Source: a virus. From it: a stretch of 21,947 nt of DNA. This document shows positions 6,853 to 12,912 of this stretch, in pieces (within the stretch, counting starts at the first letter, position 1; each line of letters starts with the position of its first letter). The DNA is taken from positions 1 through 21,947 of the IMG/VR virus record IMGVR_UViG_3300018065_000077, one strand, 5' to 3'. Both the position numbers and the translations under genes were made by a program. Under the pieces are notes generated by a model. That model made no database searches and was not told where the DNA came from. It saw nothing but the letters and a program-made list of their open reading frames with translations.

Positions 6853-7404
6853 ATGAAATTTGGATACGCTAGAATCTCAACCCCAAAACAATCTTTAGAA
6901 AATCAAATAGCACTTTTAAAAGATGCCGAATGCGAAAAAATATTTACAGATGTGATTTCGGGATACAATTCCCAAAAACCTCAATTTGAAAAACTAATGG
7001 AGCTCTTAAGAAAAGGCGACACTGTCATGGTAACCGGAATTGATAGATTAGGAAGATCCACCAAAGACCTCTCTCTTTTAATAGAAGAATTTCATCAACG
7101 GGAAATTGATCTAGTTATCCTGGGATATGATATGGACACGCGCACTGCATCCGGGAAAATGGTCTTCAACTTTATGGCCATGATTGCCGAAAACGAAAGA
7201 ATGAGAAATCTAGAAAGAATTCGCCAAGGAATAGATGGGGCAAGAAAACGGGGAAAGCATATTGGACGCCCTCGAGCTCTAGAGGAAGTAAAAATTCGTC
7301 GATTAAAAGAATTATATGGAGAAAAAAAATTAAGCATCAAAGAGTTGTGTATGATGTATAACATCACAAAACAAACCCTTTACAATTACATCAAGAATAC
7401 CTAA
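6853..7404 (+). CDS. Serine recombinase of the resolvase/invertase family
   Basis: A 183-residue protein, the usual length of Tn3-type resolvases and Hin/Gin-type invertases. GAGGAG lies seven bases before the ATG at 6853. The catalytic domain shows YARIST with nucleophile Ser9 and Arg7, the GIDRLGRSTKDL motif (residues 62-73; Asp64, Arg65, Arg68), then TASGKMVFNFMAMIAENER (98-116) leading into the long E-helix. GRPR at 138-141 is the AT-hook-like linker, and residues 158-180 (LSIKELCMMYNITKQTLYNY) form the C-terminal helix-turn-helix. All key residues are present, so it should be active. It cuts DNA via a Ser-phosphate link to resolve dimers or invert a segment. It faces right, against most neighbours, and the upstream GTCTAA cluster is a candidate target and operator. 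It is not a large integrase-type serine recombinase. Confidence 0.92.
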   Translation: MKFGYARISTPKQSLENQIALLKDAECEKIFTDVISGYNSQKPQFEKLMELLRKGDTVMVTGIDRLGRSTKDLSLLIEEFHQREIDLVILGYDMDTRTASGKMVFNFMAMIAENERMRNLERIRQGIDGARKRGKHIGRPRALEEVKIRRLKELYGEKKLSIKELCMMYNITKQTLYNYIKNT

Positions 7405-7609
7405 TGAATAAATTAAATTCTTTAGAATTGTTTCAAATGTTTATCTTTCACCTTTAAATTAAAAAGAATCACTATGAAAAAATCCACCGCCAGTTTATAA
7501 AGGATAGAGCTGGCCCCACCATTCAATTTTCTCGAGGGATTATCGAAGGGGTAAATGAAGCCCTAAAAGAGGCAGAAAACTTAATGTACCCAAAACCAGA
7601 GTAGGTCTT
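7405..7609 (+). other. Gene-poor stretch after the recombinase
   Basis: No complete gene with a credible start is seen here. It holds a small palindrome (AATTCT-TT-AGAATT) just after the recombinase stop, which lacks the T-run of a terminator, and the start-less open frame described separately at 7458-7604. Confidence 0.5.
7458..7604 (+). pseudogene. Start-less 48-codon open frame, possible gene remnant
   Basis: The frame is open from 7458 to TAG at 7602-7604 but holds no ATG, GTG or TTG near its 5' end; an ATG at 7474 is in another frame and stops after eight codons. The predicted peptide has a natural composition and ends with FSRGIIEGVNEALKEAENLM. This resembles the F-x-x-(A/S/G)-I-x-x-G-V-x-(D/E)-A-(I/V/L) unit repeated in the 15440-15643 protein. 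It may be the surviving end of a related gene whose start was lost, or a gene using a non-standard start. The similarity is short, so the call is tentative. Confidence 0.3.
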
Positions 7610-7762
7610 ATGGAAAAGAGCCAAAAAGAATTTTCCCCTTCCTCTTCTCACAAAATAACTCAAATAGAAGAAAGACTCCAAAGAATGTGGGATTGTCTTC
7701 TTCATATGAGTGACAAAATAACTGAAATCAAATATCTTATTAAGACTAGTAAATCTAATTAA
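7610..7762 (+). CDS. Small helical hypothetical protein
   Basis: A 50-residue frame starting MEKSQKEFSPSSSHKITQIE. After a Ser-rich opening it forms one amphipathic helix (ITQIEERLQRMWDCLLHMSD) and ends basic. The ribosome site is weak (AGTAGG, four bases before the ATG). It lies in a plus-strand series after the recombinase, 18 bases before the next small gene, whose ribosome site is good. No family is recognised. A short coiled-coil protein is the most that can be said. Confidence 0.4.
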   Translation: MEKSQKEFSPSSSHKITQIEERLQRMWDCLLHMSDKITEIKYLIKTSKSN

Positions 7763-7780
7763 AAGTAAGAGAGAGGAATT

Positions 7781-7948
7781 ATGGCATCCCTTTCAATTGA
7801 ACAAATGGATTTATTTGAAGGAAAATTATTTCCCGAATTTATCCACGCAGAAAAAATACGAGCTTTAGAAGAACAGCAAAACAACCTTCGGCGCGGTCTT
7901 TTTAAAAGATGGAATGAACAGGAAAAAAAGATTGAGAGCCTTTCATAA
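7781..7948 (+). CDS. Small helical hypothetical protein
   Basis: A 55-residue frame starting MASLSIEQMDLFEGKLFPEF, with AGAGGA five bases before the ATG. The opening MDLFEGKLFPEF may be a short binding segment; residues 24-52 form a charged amphipathic helix (IRALEEQQNNLRRGLFKRW). It is flanked by other tiny plus-strand frames, suggesting one operon with the recombinase. Function unknown. The strong ribosome site makes translation likely. Confidence 0.5.
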   Translation: MASLSIEQMDLFEGKLFPEFIHAEKIRALEEQQNNLRRGLFKRWNEQEKKIESLS

Positions 7949-7991
7949 TCTCTGGAAAAACTGGTAAAACTGTTAGAAACCTAGATAAAAA

Positions 7992-8153
7992 ATGGAACTT
8001 TACAATATGAAAATATCTCTGTTGGATGAAATACTAGCGGATCCTTCTTGGACTCTCGCCGAAGTAGTGGATGTTATTGATTTTTATATGGATGGAGCTC
8101 CCCCCGAAACAGTTGCAGAGGTAAAAGAAGATTTAAAGCATGCGTTTTCTTAA
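7992..8153 (+). CDS. Small acidic hypothetical protein
   Basis: A 53-residue acidic protein; a second possible start is five codons in (8007). It shows two predicted helices: SLLDEILADPSWTLAEVVDV and the Pro-separated PPETVAEVKEDLKHAF. The compact helical, acidic character suits a small partner or inhibitor protein, but no family is recognised. No clear ribosome site precedes either ATG. Its TAA overlaps, by four bases on the opposite strand, the end of the 8150-8464 gene, so transcription from the two sides converges here. Confidence 0.4.
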   Translation: MELYNMKISLLDEILADPSWTLAEVVDVIDFYMDGAPPETVAEVKEDLKHAFS

Positions 8154-8464
8154 GAAGAAAATAGTTGGGGGCTATTTTTTTCCATTTCTTCTAAAAACTC
8201 TTTAAAAGGGCGCGAACAATACTCTTCTTGTTCTTTCATGAGACGTTCGCTTTGTGCTGCTTTCCATTCTAATTCTTCCTTTCTTTTTCTATCCAACTTT
8301 GCTAGCTCGTTTTTCATTTCTTCCTCATGTTTTTGATGGCATGCGCACGCACACTTTTGGGAAATTTCTTTAATTTTAACAGGACCCTTATAAAAAAAGC
8401 TCCCTATAAGTGTACCAAGGAAAAATATACCTATGAACGTACCGATTTTTTTACTTATTTCCAA
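8150..8464 (-). CDS. Membrane-anchored coiled-coil protein (spanin-like?)
   Basis: A 104-residue protein that begins with TTG; no ATG is available, since an in-frame TGA lies 12 codons upstream of the TTG. Residues 6-25 (KIGTFIGIFFLGTLIGSFFY) form one membrane segment with a basic N-terminus. A CACAC cluster follows (residues 38-42) and then a charged helix (HEEEMKNELAKLDRKRKEEL) to the end. The start lies 14 bases inside the preceding gene, which has the same architecture, so the two are translationally coupled. A single anchor plus periplasmic coil fits an inner-membrane spanin, but no endolysin or holin is visible nearby. An AGAGG lies 12 bases before the TTG, a long spacing. Confidence 0.5.
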   Translation of the reverse strand: MEISKKIGTFIGIFFLGTLIGSFFYKGPVKIKEISQKCACACHQKHEEEMKNELAKLDRKRKEELEWKAAQSERLMKEQEEYCSRPFKEFLEEMEKNSPQLFSS

Positions 8465-8852
8465 ATCTTTTTCGTGCCTCTTCTTCTTGACGTCTCATCC
8501 TTTCTTCATCTTGCTTAACCCGACGCGCTTTGTCTTCTTCAAATGCCTTTTTTTCTTCGGCTTTTCGCCGCTCCATTTCTTCTTGGCGACGCCGTTCTCT
8601 TTCTTCTTTTTCCTTTTTCTCGCGAGCTTCTCTCTCTTTTCTTTCTTGGGCTTCTCTTGCGTCTTTACGGGCTTGAGCCTCTTGTCTCATGCGTCTTTCA
8701 GCTTCCTTTTTAATTCCTTCTTCATCCGCATGAATATCCAGACTGTGAGAGAAAGCATGTAATTTATTAGAGACTCCGGAAACTTTCAGGATTCCAATGG
8801 ATAGTAGCCCACACAATCCCCAGTACGCATAAAATCGAAAAGAACTCTTCAT
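8451..8852 (-). CDS. Membrane-anchored protein with a long charged single helix
   Basis: A 133-residue protein. GGAG seven bases before the ATG at 8852 supports that start over an ATG 17 codons earlier (8903). A membrane segment spans about residues 8-25 (YAYWGLCGLLSIGILKVSG). From residue 42 nearly every residue is Glu, Arg, Lys, Gln or Ala (for example ERKEREAREKKEKEERERRR). Such a run forms a stiff isolated helix or a coiled coil about 13 nm long, enough to span much of a periplasm. It is followed by and overlaps the related 8150-8464 gene. A role in lysis or as a membrane tether is an inference; low-complexity composition prevents family assignment. Confidence 0.5.
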   Translation of the reverse strand: MKSSFRFYAYWGLCGLLSIGILKVSGVSNKLHAFSHSLDIHADEEGIKKEAERRMRQEAQARKDAREAQERKEREAREKKEKEERERRRQEEMERRKAEEKKAFEEDKARRVKQDEERMRRQEEEARKRFGNK

Positions 8853-8943
8853 AGTTAAACTCCATATATTTACCTCCCGAATAAGGGATTGATATTTATA
8901 CATAGAAACATAACATATCTCACAATTAAGGGATATAAAGTGT

Positions 8944-9252
8944 TTATTTTTTCCCGCACTTTCTTTTCACACAAGCGCGAATTCCGGCAGGATTAGGGGC
9001 ATTGCGAGCATAAGAAAGGGCTGCGCTACAACGTTTTTTAGTATTAACGGGATAGGTTCCCTGAGCGGCTCCCCCAGAAGGGCCGCAAAAATCTCCTTTC
9101 GAGACTTTTTTGTACTTGCCGACGTTACTACTTCCTCGTTTTTTTGAGAGCTTTTCTTCTTCGCCGCGTTTGAGGGACATTCCTTTTCCGATTTTTACAC
9201 GGTCTTTTTTCTTCGCACTCTTTACAGCACGCTTTCTTTTTCTTGGAGCCAT
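8944..9252 (-). CDS. Lys-rich small protein with a DUF6321-like C-terminal domain
   Basis: A 102-residue, strongly basic protein with AAGGAG seven bases before the ATG at 9252. Residues 1-50 are a Lys/Arg tail (MAPRKRKRAVKSAKKKDRVK). Residues 54-102 form a conserved compact unit: FCGPSGGAAQGTYPVNT, then a helix of RCSAALSYARNAPNPAGIR and a closing C-V-K-R-K-C. I recognise this G-P-x-G-G / YPVN / A-x-x-YA-x-NAP-x-P-x-GI pattern as DUF6321-like, found in phages and large viruses. Its function is not known; the charge suggests DNA or RNA contact, perhaps in the virion. It begins inside the 9128-9382 frame on the same strand. Confidence 0.6.
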   Translation of the reverse strand: MAPRKRKRAVKSAKKKDRVKIGKGMSLKRGEEEKLSKKRGSSNVGKYKKVSKGDFCGPSGGAAQGTYPVNTKKRCSAALSYARNAPNPAGIRACVKRKCGKK

Positions 9253-9382
9253 TTTTTTTCTCCTTTAATGACTTAATTAAATCTTTGTCTTCTTTAATTT
9301 CGTGCTTATATCCTTTGATATCGCCTTTTAAATGTTTAATGACTTTCTTTCTCATTTTAAATAACCATTCTATAATATTCAT
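9128..9382 (-). CDS. Small Lys-rich hypothetical protein overlapping the next gene
   Basis: An 84-residue frame. The first 50 residues (helix around VIKHLKGDIKGYKHEIKEDK) look like genuine coding sequence that no other frame explains. The last 40 residues share DNA with the start of the 8944-9252 gene in another frame and include a Cys cluster (ACCKECEEKRPC) plus an Arg/Lys tail. The ATG at 9382 lies five bases after the lipoprotein stop with a poor GGA site; an ATG nine codons in is also possible. The 125-base same-strand overlap is unusually long, so the end of the protein is uncertain. Confidence 0.4.
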   Translation of the reverse strand: MNIIEWLFKMRKKVIKHLKGDIKGYKHEIKEDKDLIKSLKEKKNGSKKKKACCKECEEKRPCKNRKRNVPQTRRRRKALKKTRK

Positions 9383-9387
9383 AGACT

Positions 9388-9540
9388 CTATCCATCACTT
9401 GGAGATGGTCCAAAATGAAGATCCATCTTTTTTTCTTCCTTAAAAGGCTCCGGACCTTCTTTGTAACTACGCGTAACTAAAGAACATCCCACTAAAGTAA
9501 TAAAGGGAACAAACACTAATGCTTTAAATATCTTTTTCAT
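9388..9540 (-). CDS. Small lipoprotein (outer-membrane spanin-like candidate)
   Basis: A 50-residue protein starting MKKIFKALVFVPFITLVGCS. This is a textbook lipoprotein signal: basic N-terminus, hydrophobic core and the lipobox L-V-G-C with lipidated Cys19. The mature peptide of 32 residues contains several prolines (EGPEPF, GPSPSD) and is short and polar. Small Pro-containing lipoproteins of phages are typically outer-membrane spanins, which act with an inner-membrane coiled-coil partner to fuse the membranes at lysis; candidates lie at 8150-8852. Here that role is inferred from architecture, not from sequence match. It overlaps the previous gene by 17 bases, and no strong ribosome site is visible. 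Confidence 0.6.
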   Translation of the reverse strand: MKKIFKALVFVPFITLVGCSLVTRSYKEGPEPFKEEKKMDLHFGPSPSDG

Positions 9541-9721
9541 TTATAATTTTCCTTTTCATTGATTCTTCATAATCATCGTAATAACACCATTTGTCAATAT
9601 GGCCTAATCCCTCTCCTTCTCGAACTGTCATTTCAAAAAAGTTTCCCGGCTTACATCCTTTATAGTGCGCCAAAATGTGAGCACCTTCCTCAGGCATATG
9701 AGGGAAACAATGCCAGCTCAT
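9524..9721 (-). CDS. Small hypothetical protein
   Basis: A 65-residue protein whose ATGA overlaps the TGA of the preceding gene, with AAGAAGAG just upstream. The opening WHCFPHMPEEGAHILAHYKG resembles the W-x-x-x-x-x-P-P-x-x-x-x-x-VL pattern at the start of DUF551-like phage proteins, and it continues FFEMTVREGEG and DKWCYYDDY. The tail is basic. It shares the style of the 14794-15006 protein but lacks the final H-W-x-P-L-P motif, so membership is doubtful. The tight coupling with its neighbour makes it a likely real gene. Confidence 0.5.
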   Translation of the reverse strand: MSWHCFPHMPEEGAHILAHYKGCKPGNFFEMTVREGEGLGHIDKWCYYDDYEESMKRKIINEKDI

Positions 9722-9849
9722 CTCTTCTTCACCTTCTTGACTTTTTTAGGAAGCTTTTTCCCTTTGGGAGTATGGCGTTCCCACTCTTTTGCCATTTTAG
9801 GTTTGTTAGCATGCATCCATGCTCTTTGACTTTTAGATTTAAAAGGCAT
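9718..9849 (-). CDS. Small basic phage protein of the PFKSKSQ type
   Basis: A 43-residue, very basic peptide with AAGGAGG seven bases before the ATG at 9849. It reads MPFKSKSQRAWMHANKPKMA and then W-E-R-H-T-PKGKKLPKKVK. I recognise this form (PFKSKAQ.R.M.A..P..A..W...TP) from small proteins scattered through many tailed phages, usually annotated hypothetical. The function is unknown; charge and abundance in late regions suggest a virion or nucleic acid-binding peptide. It is coupled by ATGA to the next gene. Confidence 0.6.
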   Translation of the reverse strand: MPFKSKSQRAWMHANKPKMAKEWERHTPKGKKLPKKVKKVKKR

Positions 9850-9914
9850 ATGATCCTCCTTAAACTAGAGAGTTTTCTTACGTCCACTCCCTAGCCTGCA
9901 AACAGAGCACAAAG

Positions 9915-10157
9915 TTATCTTTTATGCATTTTTTTGCGGTAATGACGAGCCATATATTTGTGATGAGCGGATGCCATATGATTTCTATATGCATCATCCA
10001 TCTTGCGATCTCCACTATAAGCATGTCCGGTAAGATGTTTCATCTCACCCTTAGATTCATCTCTTCTATCTTTGAGAGATTGCTTATGAGAGCCACGATG
10101 TCTCATCCCAAGGGATTCATCTAGCCGATCATCATACCCTTGTTTTTTTCTTTTCAT
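9915..10157 (-). CDS. Small His/Lys-rich protein with DRxDES motifs
   Basis: An 80-residue basic protein with GAGGAAG about eight bases before the ATG at 10157, which overlaps the TGA of the upstream gene. It carries two related units, YDDRLDESLGMRHRGS (residues 8-23) and LKDRRDESKGEMKH (28-41), and then a His/Tyr/Lys-rich helix (HMASAHHKYMARHYRKKMHK). The same D-R-x-D-E-S-x-G-M unit occurs in the 10327-10620 protein two genes upstream, so these may share a binding partner or come from duplication. It probably belongs to the virion or late phase because of its operon. The function is not known. Confidence 0.5.
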   Translation of the reverse strand: MKRKKQGYDDRLDESLGMRHRGSHKQSLKDRRDESKGEMKHLTGHAYSGDRKMDDAYRNHMASAHHKYMARHYRKKMHKR

Positions 10158-10324
10158 TTTAATCTTCCTCTATTTTCGTTGATTTTAACTATCTTAAGTT
10201 CTACTTCATCGTTAGGCACTTTCTTAGATTTTTTACGTAGGTTTCCTCTCTGGTTCATATTCAAACCAGGAATAGTTTCCTCCGCAATTTTCTGAGCCTT
10301 TCCTGAAGGTCTGGGCATCGCCAT
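10154..10324 (-). CDS. Small basic hypothetical protein
   Basis: A 56-residue protein starting MAMPRPSGKAQKIAEETIPG, followed by NMNQRGNLRKKSKKVPNDEV and a short EL-K-IVKINENRGR tail. The ATG at 10324 comes two bases after the stop of the preceding gene, and the TGA overlaps the next ATG, so it is tightly embedded in the operon. A second ATG two codons in is an alternative. Another longer frame covers the same DNA, but its hydrophobic N-terminal half is antisense-like shadow of the 10327-10620 gene. Function unknown. Confidence 0.5.
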   Translation of the reverse strand: MAMPRPSGKAQKIAEETIPGLNMNQRGNLRKKSKKVPNDEVELKIVKINENRGRLK

Positions 10325-10326
10325 GA

Positions 10327-10620
10327 TTAATACATGCTGTCTGATTGATGTTTTTCGATCTTACGAACGCTATCATCAATGTTATCGTCAATGCCTTTAT
10401 AAGTATCATCCAGGTAGTAATTATCAACGTAATCACATTTTGGATAGTACTCATGTACAACGTGTTGAGGAAGATTTGCTGGAGCAGAATGATCTTCGGA
10501 AAGCATTCCCATATATCCAGAATCTAGACCTTCTTTGTGATGACGGCCTTCTTCATACCGCTTCATCCCACGACTCTCGTCGCGTCGGTCTTTTCGTGTT
10601 TGATGGTATTTATGAACCAT
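10327..10620 (-). CDS. Small phage protein with DRxDES motif and NLPQ domain
   Basis: A 97-residue protein. I start at 10620, where AAGGAG lies seven bases upstream; this is inside the last codons of the portal gene (11-base overlap). The N-terminal part (RKDRRDESRGMKRYEEGRHH) is His/Arg-rich and shares the D-R-x-D-E-S unit with the 9915-10157 protein. Residues 47-97 form a second unit: NLPQHVVHEYYPKCDYVDNY, an LDDT-Y-KGID stretch and an R-KIE ending with SDSMY. I recall the same order in environmental podovirus-like genomes directly after the portal gene. The role is unknown; a virion protein seems likely. Confidence 0.6.
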   Translation of the reverse strand: MVHKYHQTRKDRRDESRGMKRYEEGRHHKEGLDSGYMGMLSEDHSAPANLPQHVVHEYYPKCDYVDNYYLDDTYKGIDDNIDDSVRKIEKHQSDSMY

Positions 10621-12682
10621 TTTTTTCTCCTTCAGCCATAACGGCCAATTCTTCAATGTTTGGGGTTTCAACCTGCGTTTCTTCCTTCCGAGCTTCCCCG
10701 GATTGCTGACTTTCAATGTAATCGGCTAACCTAAGAAGTTTTTCGATCTGATCTAAGTCCATTCCTTCCAGCTCTTTCATAGCCTTCACTTTATGGAGGG
10801 TTCCTAAATCGCGATCTTTTTCGGATTCAGCGAGTCGTTCGACTGCTAATGCGCGGTTTTCTTGTACTCGCGAGGCTCTTTCCAAACCAAGCCCCGCATT
10901 TGCCTCTGCCCGTGCATGGAGGTCTTTTGTTTTGGCCTCTTGTTCGGCCATTGCAGCTTGAAGTTGCATTTGTTGCAGTTCTTGCTGCTGACTTTCCTGA
11001 AGGTCAATCGCTTCCACGAGCTCTTTTTTGTTTTGAAGCGTAGATGCCTCTATCAGGATGTCATTGGGTATGGGAAGACCAAGTTCTCTAAGAGCAATGA
11101 GTTGTTGGAACATCATCTGTCTCTGTGTAGAGGTATTATTTCCTTCTTCTATCGACACATCGTATTTCCCAAATGCTTTCGAATAAAACTGAGGAGAAGG
11201 TTCTTCACCAATAATTCTTTTAATTTTTCCCGGAGAGAAGTTGGTTTGAATAAGCTGGAGAAAAAGGCGCCCGAGGGTTTTCTGAGAATAATCCAGTTGA
11301 TCAAACAAAGTTTGCAAGGTAGTGAGGCCTGCTCCCTGACGAAGCATTGAGAGAATTCCCGCTTTATCATCTTCAGCACTTCCGAGAAGTTCTTCATTTA
11401 CTCCTGAGATTTGTTGGATTTCTTCTCCTAAAATCTTAGAGAGTTCGATCATGGAGGGGGGAACACTAGGCGGTTGAATTTGCTCTGCGTCCGTCATTTG
11501 AGCGTCTTGTTTAAGAGCCAAGCCTCTTCCTTGCCCCTGGAGAAATACATCTTTCGGGTTAACGAGAGAGTCTGCTTTGTATTTCCATCCAGAGTTTATT
11601 TGAGACTCCAAAATATCCAGCTCAATCACTTTACGGCGATTATAGAGATATTGAGAGTCTCGAAGCCCTCTCACCACTCCTTGAATCCTCCAGGGAAAAT
11701 AAGGAATCTGTGGGTCGTAATAACCCAGGACCGGCACGAAGGGGTAGGGATCGATGCCCATGGGGTTAGGGCCGTGGTACATTACCACTCCTTGAACAAC
11801 GATCGCTAGTTTAGTAGTTTGAATTTCATTATCAATTACCGTGATTTCGGGAAAACGGGAAAGGAAAAGGTCTAAATCGTCATCCTTTCCTGTCCATTCC
11901 ATTGTTTCACCAGTCTGAACATCGACTAAAAGTTTTTGAGTGCGGTAGTCCCGATACCAATATTCATCATACGTGAGAAGTTCTTTCATCCCATAGTTAT
12001 AAGCTTCTGGCATGAATTGAAACTTTCCGTCTCGATTTCCACGGGCATAGAGTTTATCTATTTCAGATTTGCGATCAGGAAGAAGGGCTTTTATCTGAGT
12101 CTTCGTAAGCCATTTCCGCGTCCAAACGTAGTTGCAATCACTTAGATCGTGTTTTTTAAAGAAAGGATCAATAAGGTAACCATTATAAGACACATTATCA
12201 ACACAGATATCTCCATTTATTGGGTCCTCCCGATAGTCCATCCACACAGATAGAAGATTCATGCCGGTGGTAACGGCGCCATCAAAAGCTTGAGAAATCG
12301 TCTCTAGGGTATTGTCTCTATTCATCGACCAAAGCATGATTTTAGAGAATTGATCGGCCGTAAGGTCATCAGGATTCTCAATGGGAACTGCAATGGAACT
12401 CTTACGATTGCGCCTTTGGTATCCAGTAATCATGTTACAGACACGACGAATCCTATTGAAATTAAAAACGCGACGGCGAAAGGCAGGCAAATTCCCGTAA
12501 ATGTCATTCCAAAGCGTTTGGTCTCCGGCTTTAAATCGTGAATCGATATCAGCTTCGGACCAAAAAGATTGGTTAATCGTTATACTGTTAGCATACGCAT
12601 TTTCCATCATTAACTTTACATCCTTATCATTTTCAGTCTGATAAGAATAAAAATCGCTGTCTAATTGAGGAAAAAGGGTCAT
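10610..12682 (-). CDS. Portal protein, P22-like
   Basis: A 690-residue protein starting in a TAATG overlap with the 76-residue gene. Portals form the dodecameric ring at one capsid vertex through which DNA is packaged and ejected. Recognisable parts: N-terminal FRRRVFNFNRIRRVCNMITG (residues 68-87) and YQRRNRKS, a central GYYDPQIPYFPWRIQGVVRG stretch, the long helix NRRKVIELDILESQINSGW, the ISGVNEELLGSAED segment, and QGAGLTTLQTLFDQLDY. From about residue 560 onward it becomes a Gln/Glu/Ala-rich coiled coil, like the barrel-forming C-terminus of P22-type portals. The length is close to that family. It lies two genes after the terminase, the standard order. Confidence 0.85.
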   Translation of the reverse strand: MTLFPQLDSDFYSYQTENDKDVKLMMENAYANSITINQSFWSEADIDSRFKAGDQTLWNDIYGNLPAFRRRVFNFNRIRRVCNMITGYQRRNRKSSIAVPIENPDDLTADQFSKIMLWSMNRDNTLETISQAFDGAVTTGMNLLSVWMDYREDPINGDICVDNVSYNGYLIDPFFKKHDLSDCNYVWTRKWLTKTQIKALLPDRKSEIDKLYARGNRDGKFQFMPEAYNYGMKELLTYDEYWYRDYRTQKLLVDVQTGETMEWTGKDDDLDLFLSRFPEITVIDNEIQTTKLAIVVQGVVMYHGPNPMGIDPYPFVPVLGYYDPQIPYFPWRIQGVVRGLRDSQYLYNRRKVIELDILESQINSGWKYKADSLVNPKDVFLQGQGRGLALKQDAQMTDAEQIQPPSVPPSMIELSKILGEEIQQISGVNEELLGSAEDDKAGILSMLRQGAGLTTLQTLFDQLDYSQKTLGRLFLQLIQTNFSPGKIKRIIGEEPSPQFYSKAFGKYDVSIEEGNNTSTQRQMMFQQLIALRELGLPIPNDILIEASTLQNKKELVEAIDLQESQQQELQQMQLQAAMAEQEAKTKDLHARAEANAGLGLERASRVQENRALAVERLAESEKDRDLGTLHKVKAMKELEGMDLDQIEKLLRLADYIESQQSGEARKEETQVETPNIEELAVMAEGEKNGS

Positions 12683-12912
12683 TAGGCTACTCCTTTTTCT
12701 CTATATGCAGAAAGAAAGACTTCCATTCCATATTTTTTAATTATTTCCTTGTCAATTGTATTTGAAAGATCCATCGCGCTTATTAAAACGTCCATTCCCA
12801 CCTTATCCTCGATATAAAGACGCAAAGTTTTTTCCCAAAACCTATCCGCGTTTTCTTTAGTTAATAAAGCTTGTGCAATTATTTTTTGCTCTTTTTGTTG
12901 AGATAATACCAT
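12682..12912 (-). CDS. Small protein between large terminase and portal
   Basis: A 76-residue, mostly helical protein. I start at ATG 12912, which shares its A with the TAA of the terminase gene (TAATG); its own TAA similarly overlaps the portal ATG. Two overlaps of this kind in a row suggest stop-start reinitiation and fixed stoichiometry. The sequence (QKIIAQALLTKENADRFWEK, then LRLYIEDKVGMDVLISAMD) shows two or three amphipathic helices and no known motif. Position suggests a packaging or portal assembly helper. The function is unknown. Confidence 0.55.
   Translation of the reverse strand: MVLSQQKEQKIIAQALLTKENADRFWEKTLRLYIEDKVGMDVLISAMDLSNTIDKEIIKKYGMEVFLSAYREKGVA

Noticed and set aside
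10233-10460. 75-codon minus-strand frame with a hydrophobic start
   Set aside because: It overlaps two better genes (10154-10324 and 10327-10620); the hydrophobic part is a frame shadow without a ribosome site.
10862-11350. Plus-strand frame of 162 codons inside the portal gene
   Set aside because: Antisense shadow of a well-supported portal; low-complexity Phe/Leu/Cys composition and no start signal.
12190-12200. Additional DnaA-like nonamer (TTATCAACA) in the portal gene
   Set aside because: One mismatch, deep inside coding sequence and isolated from other copies.
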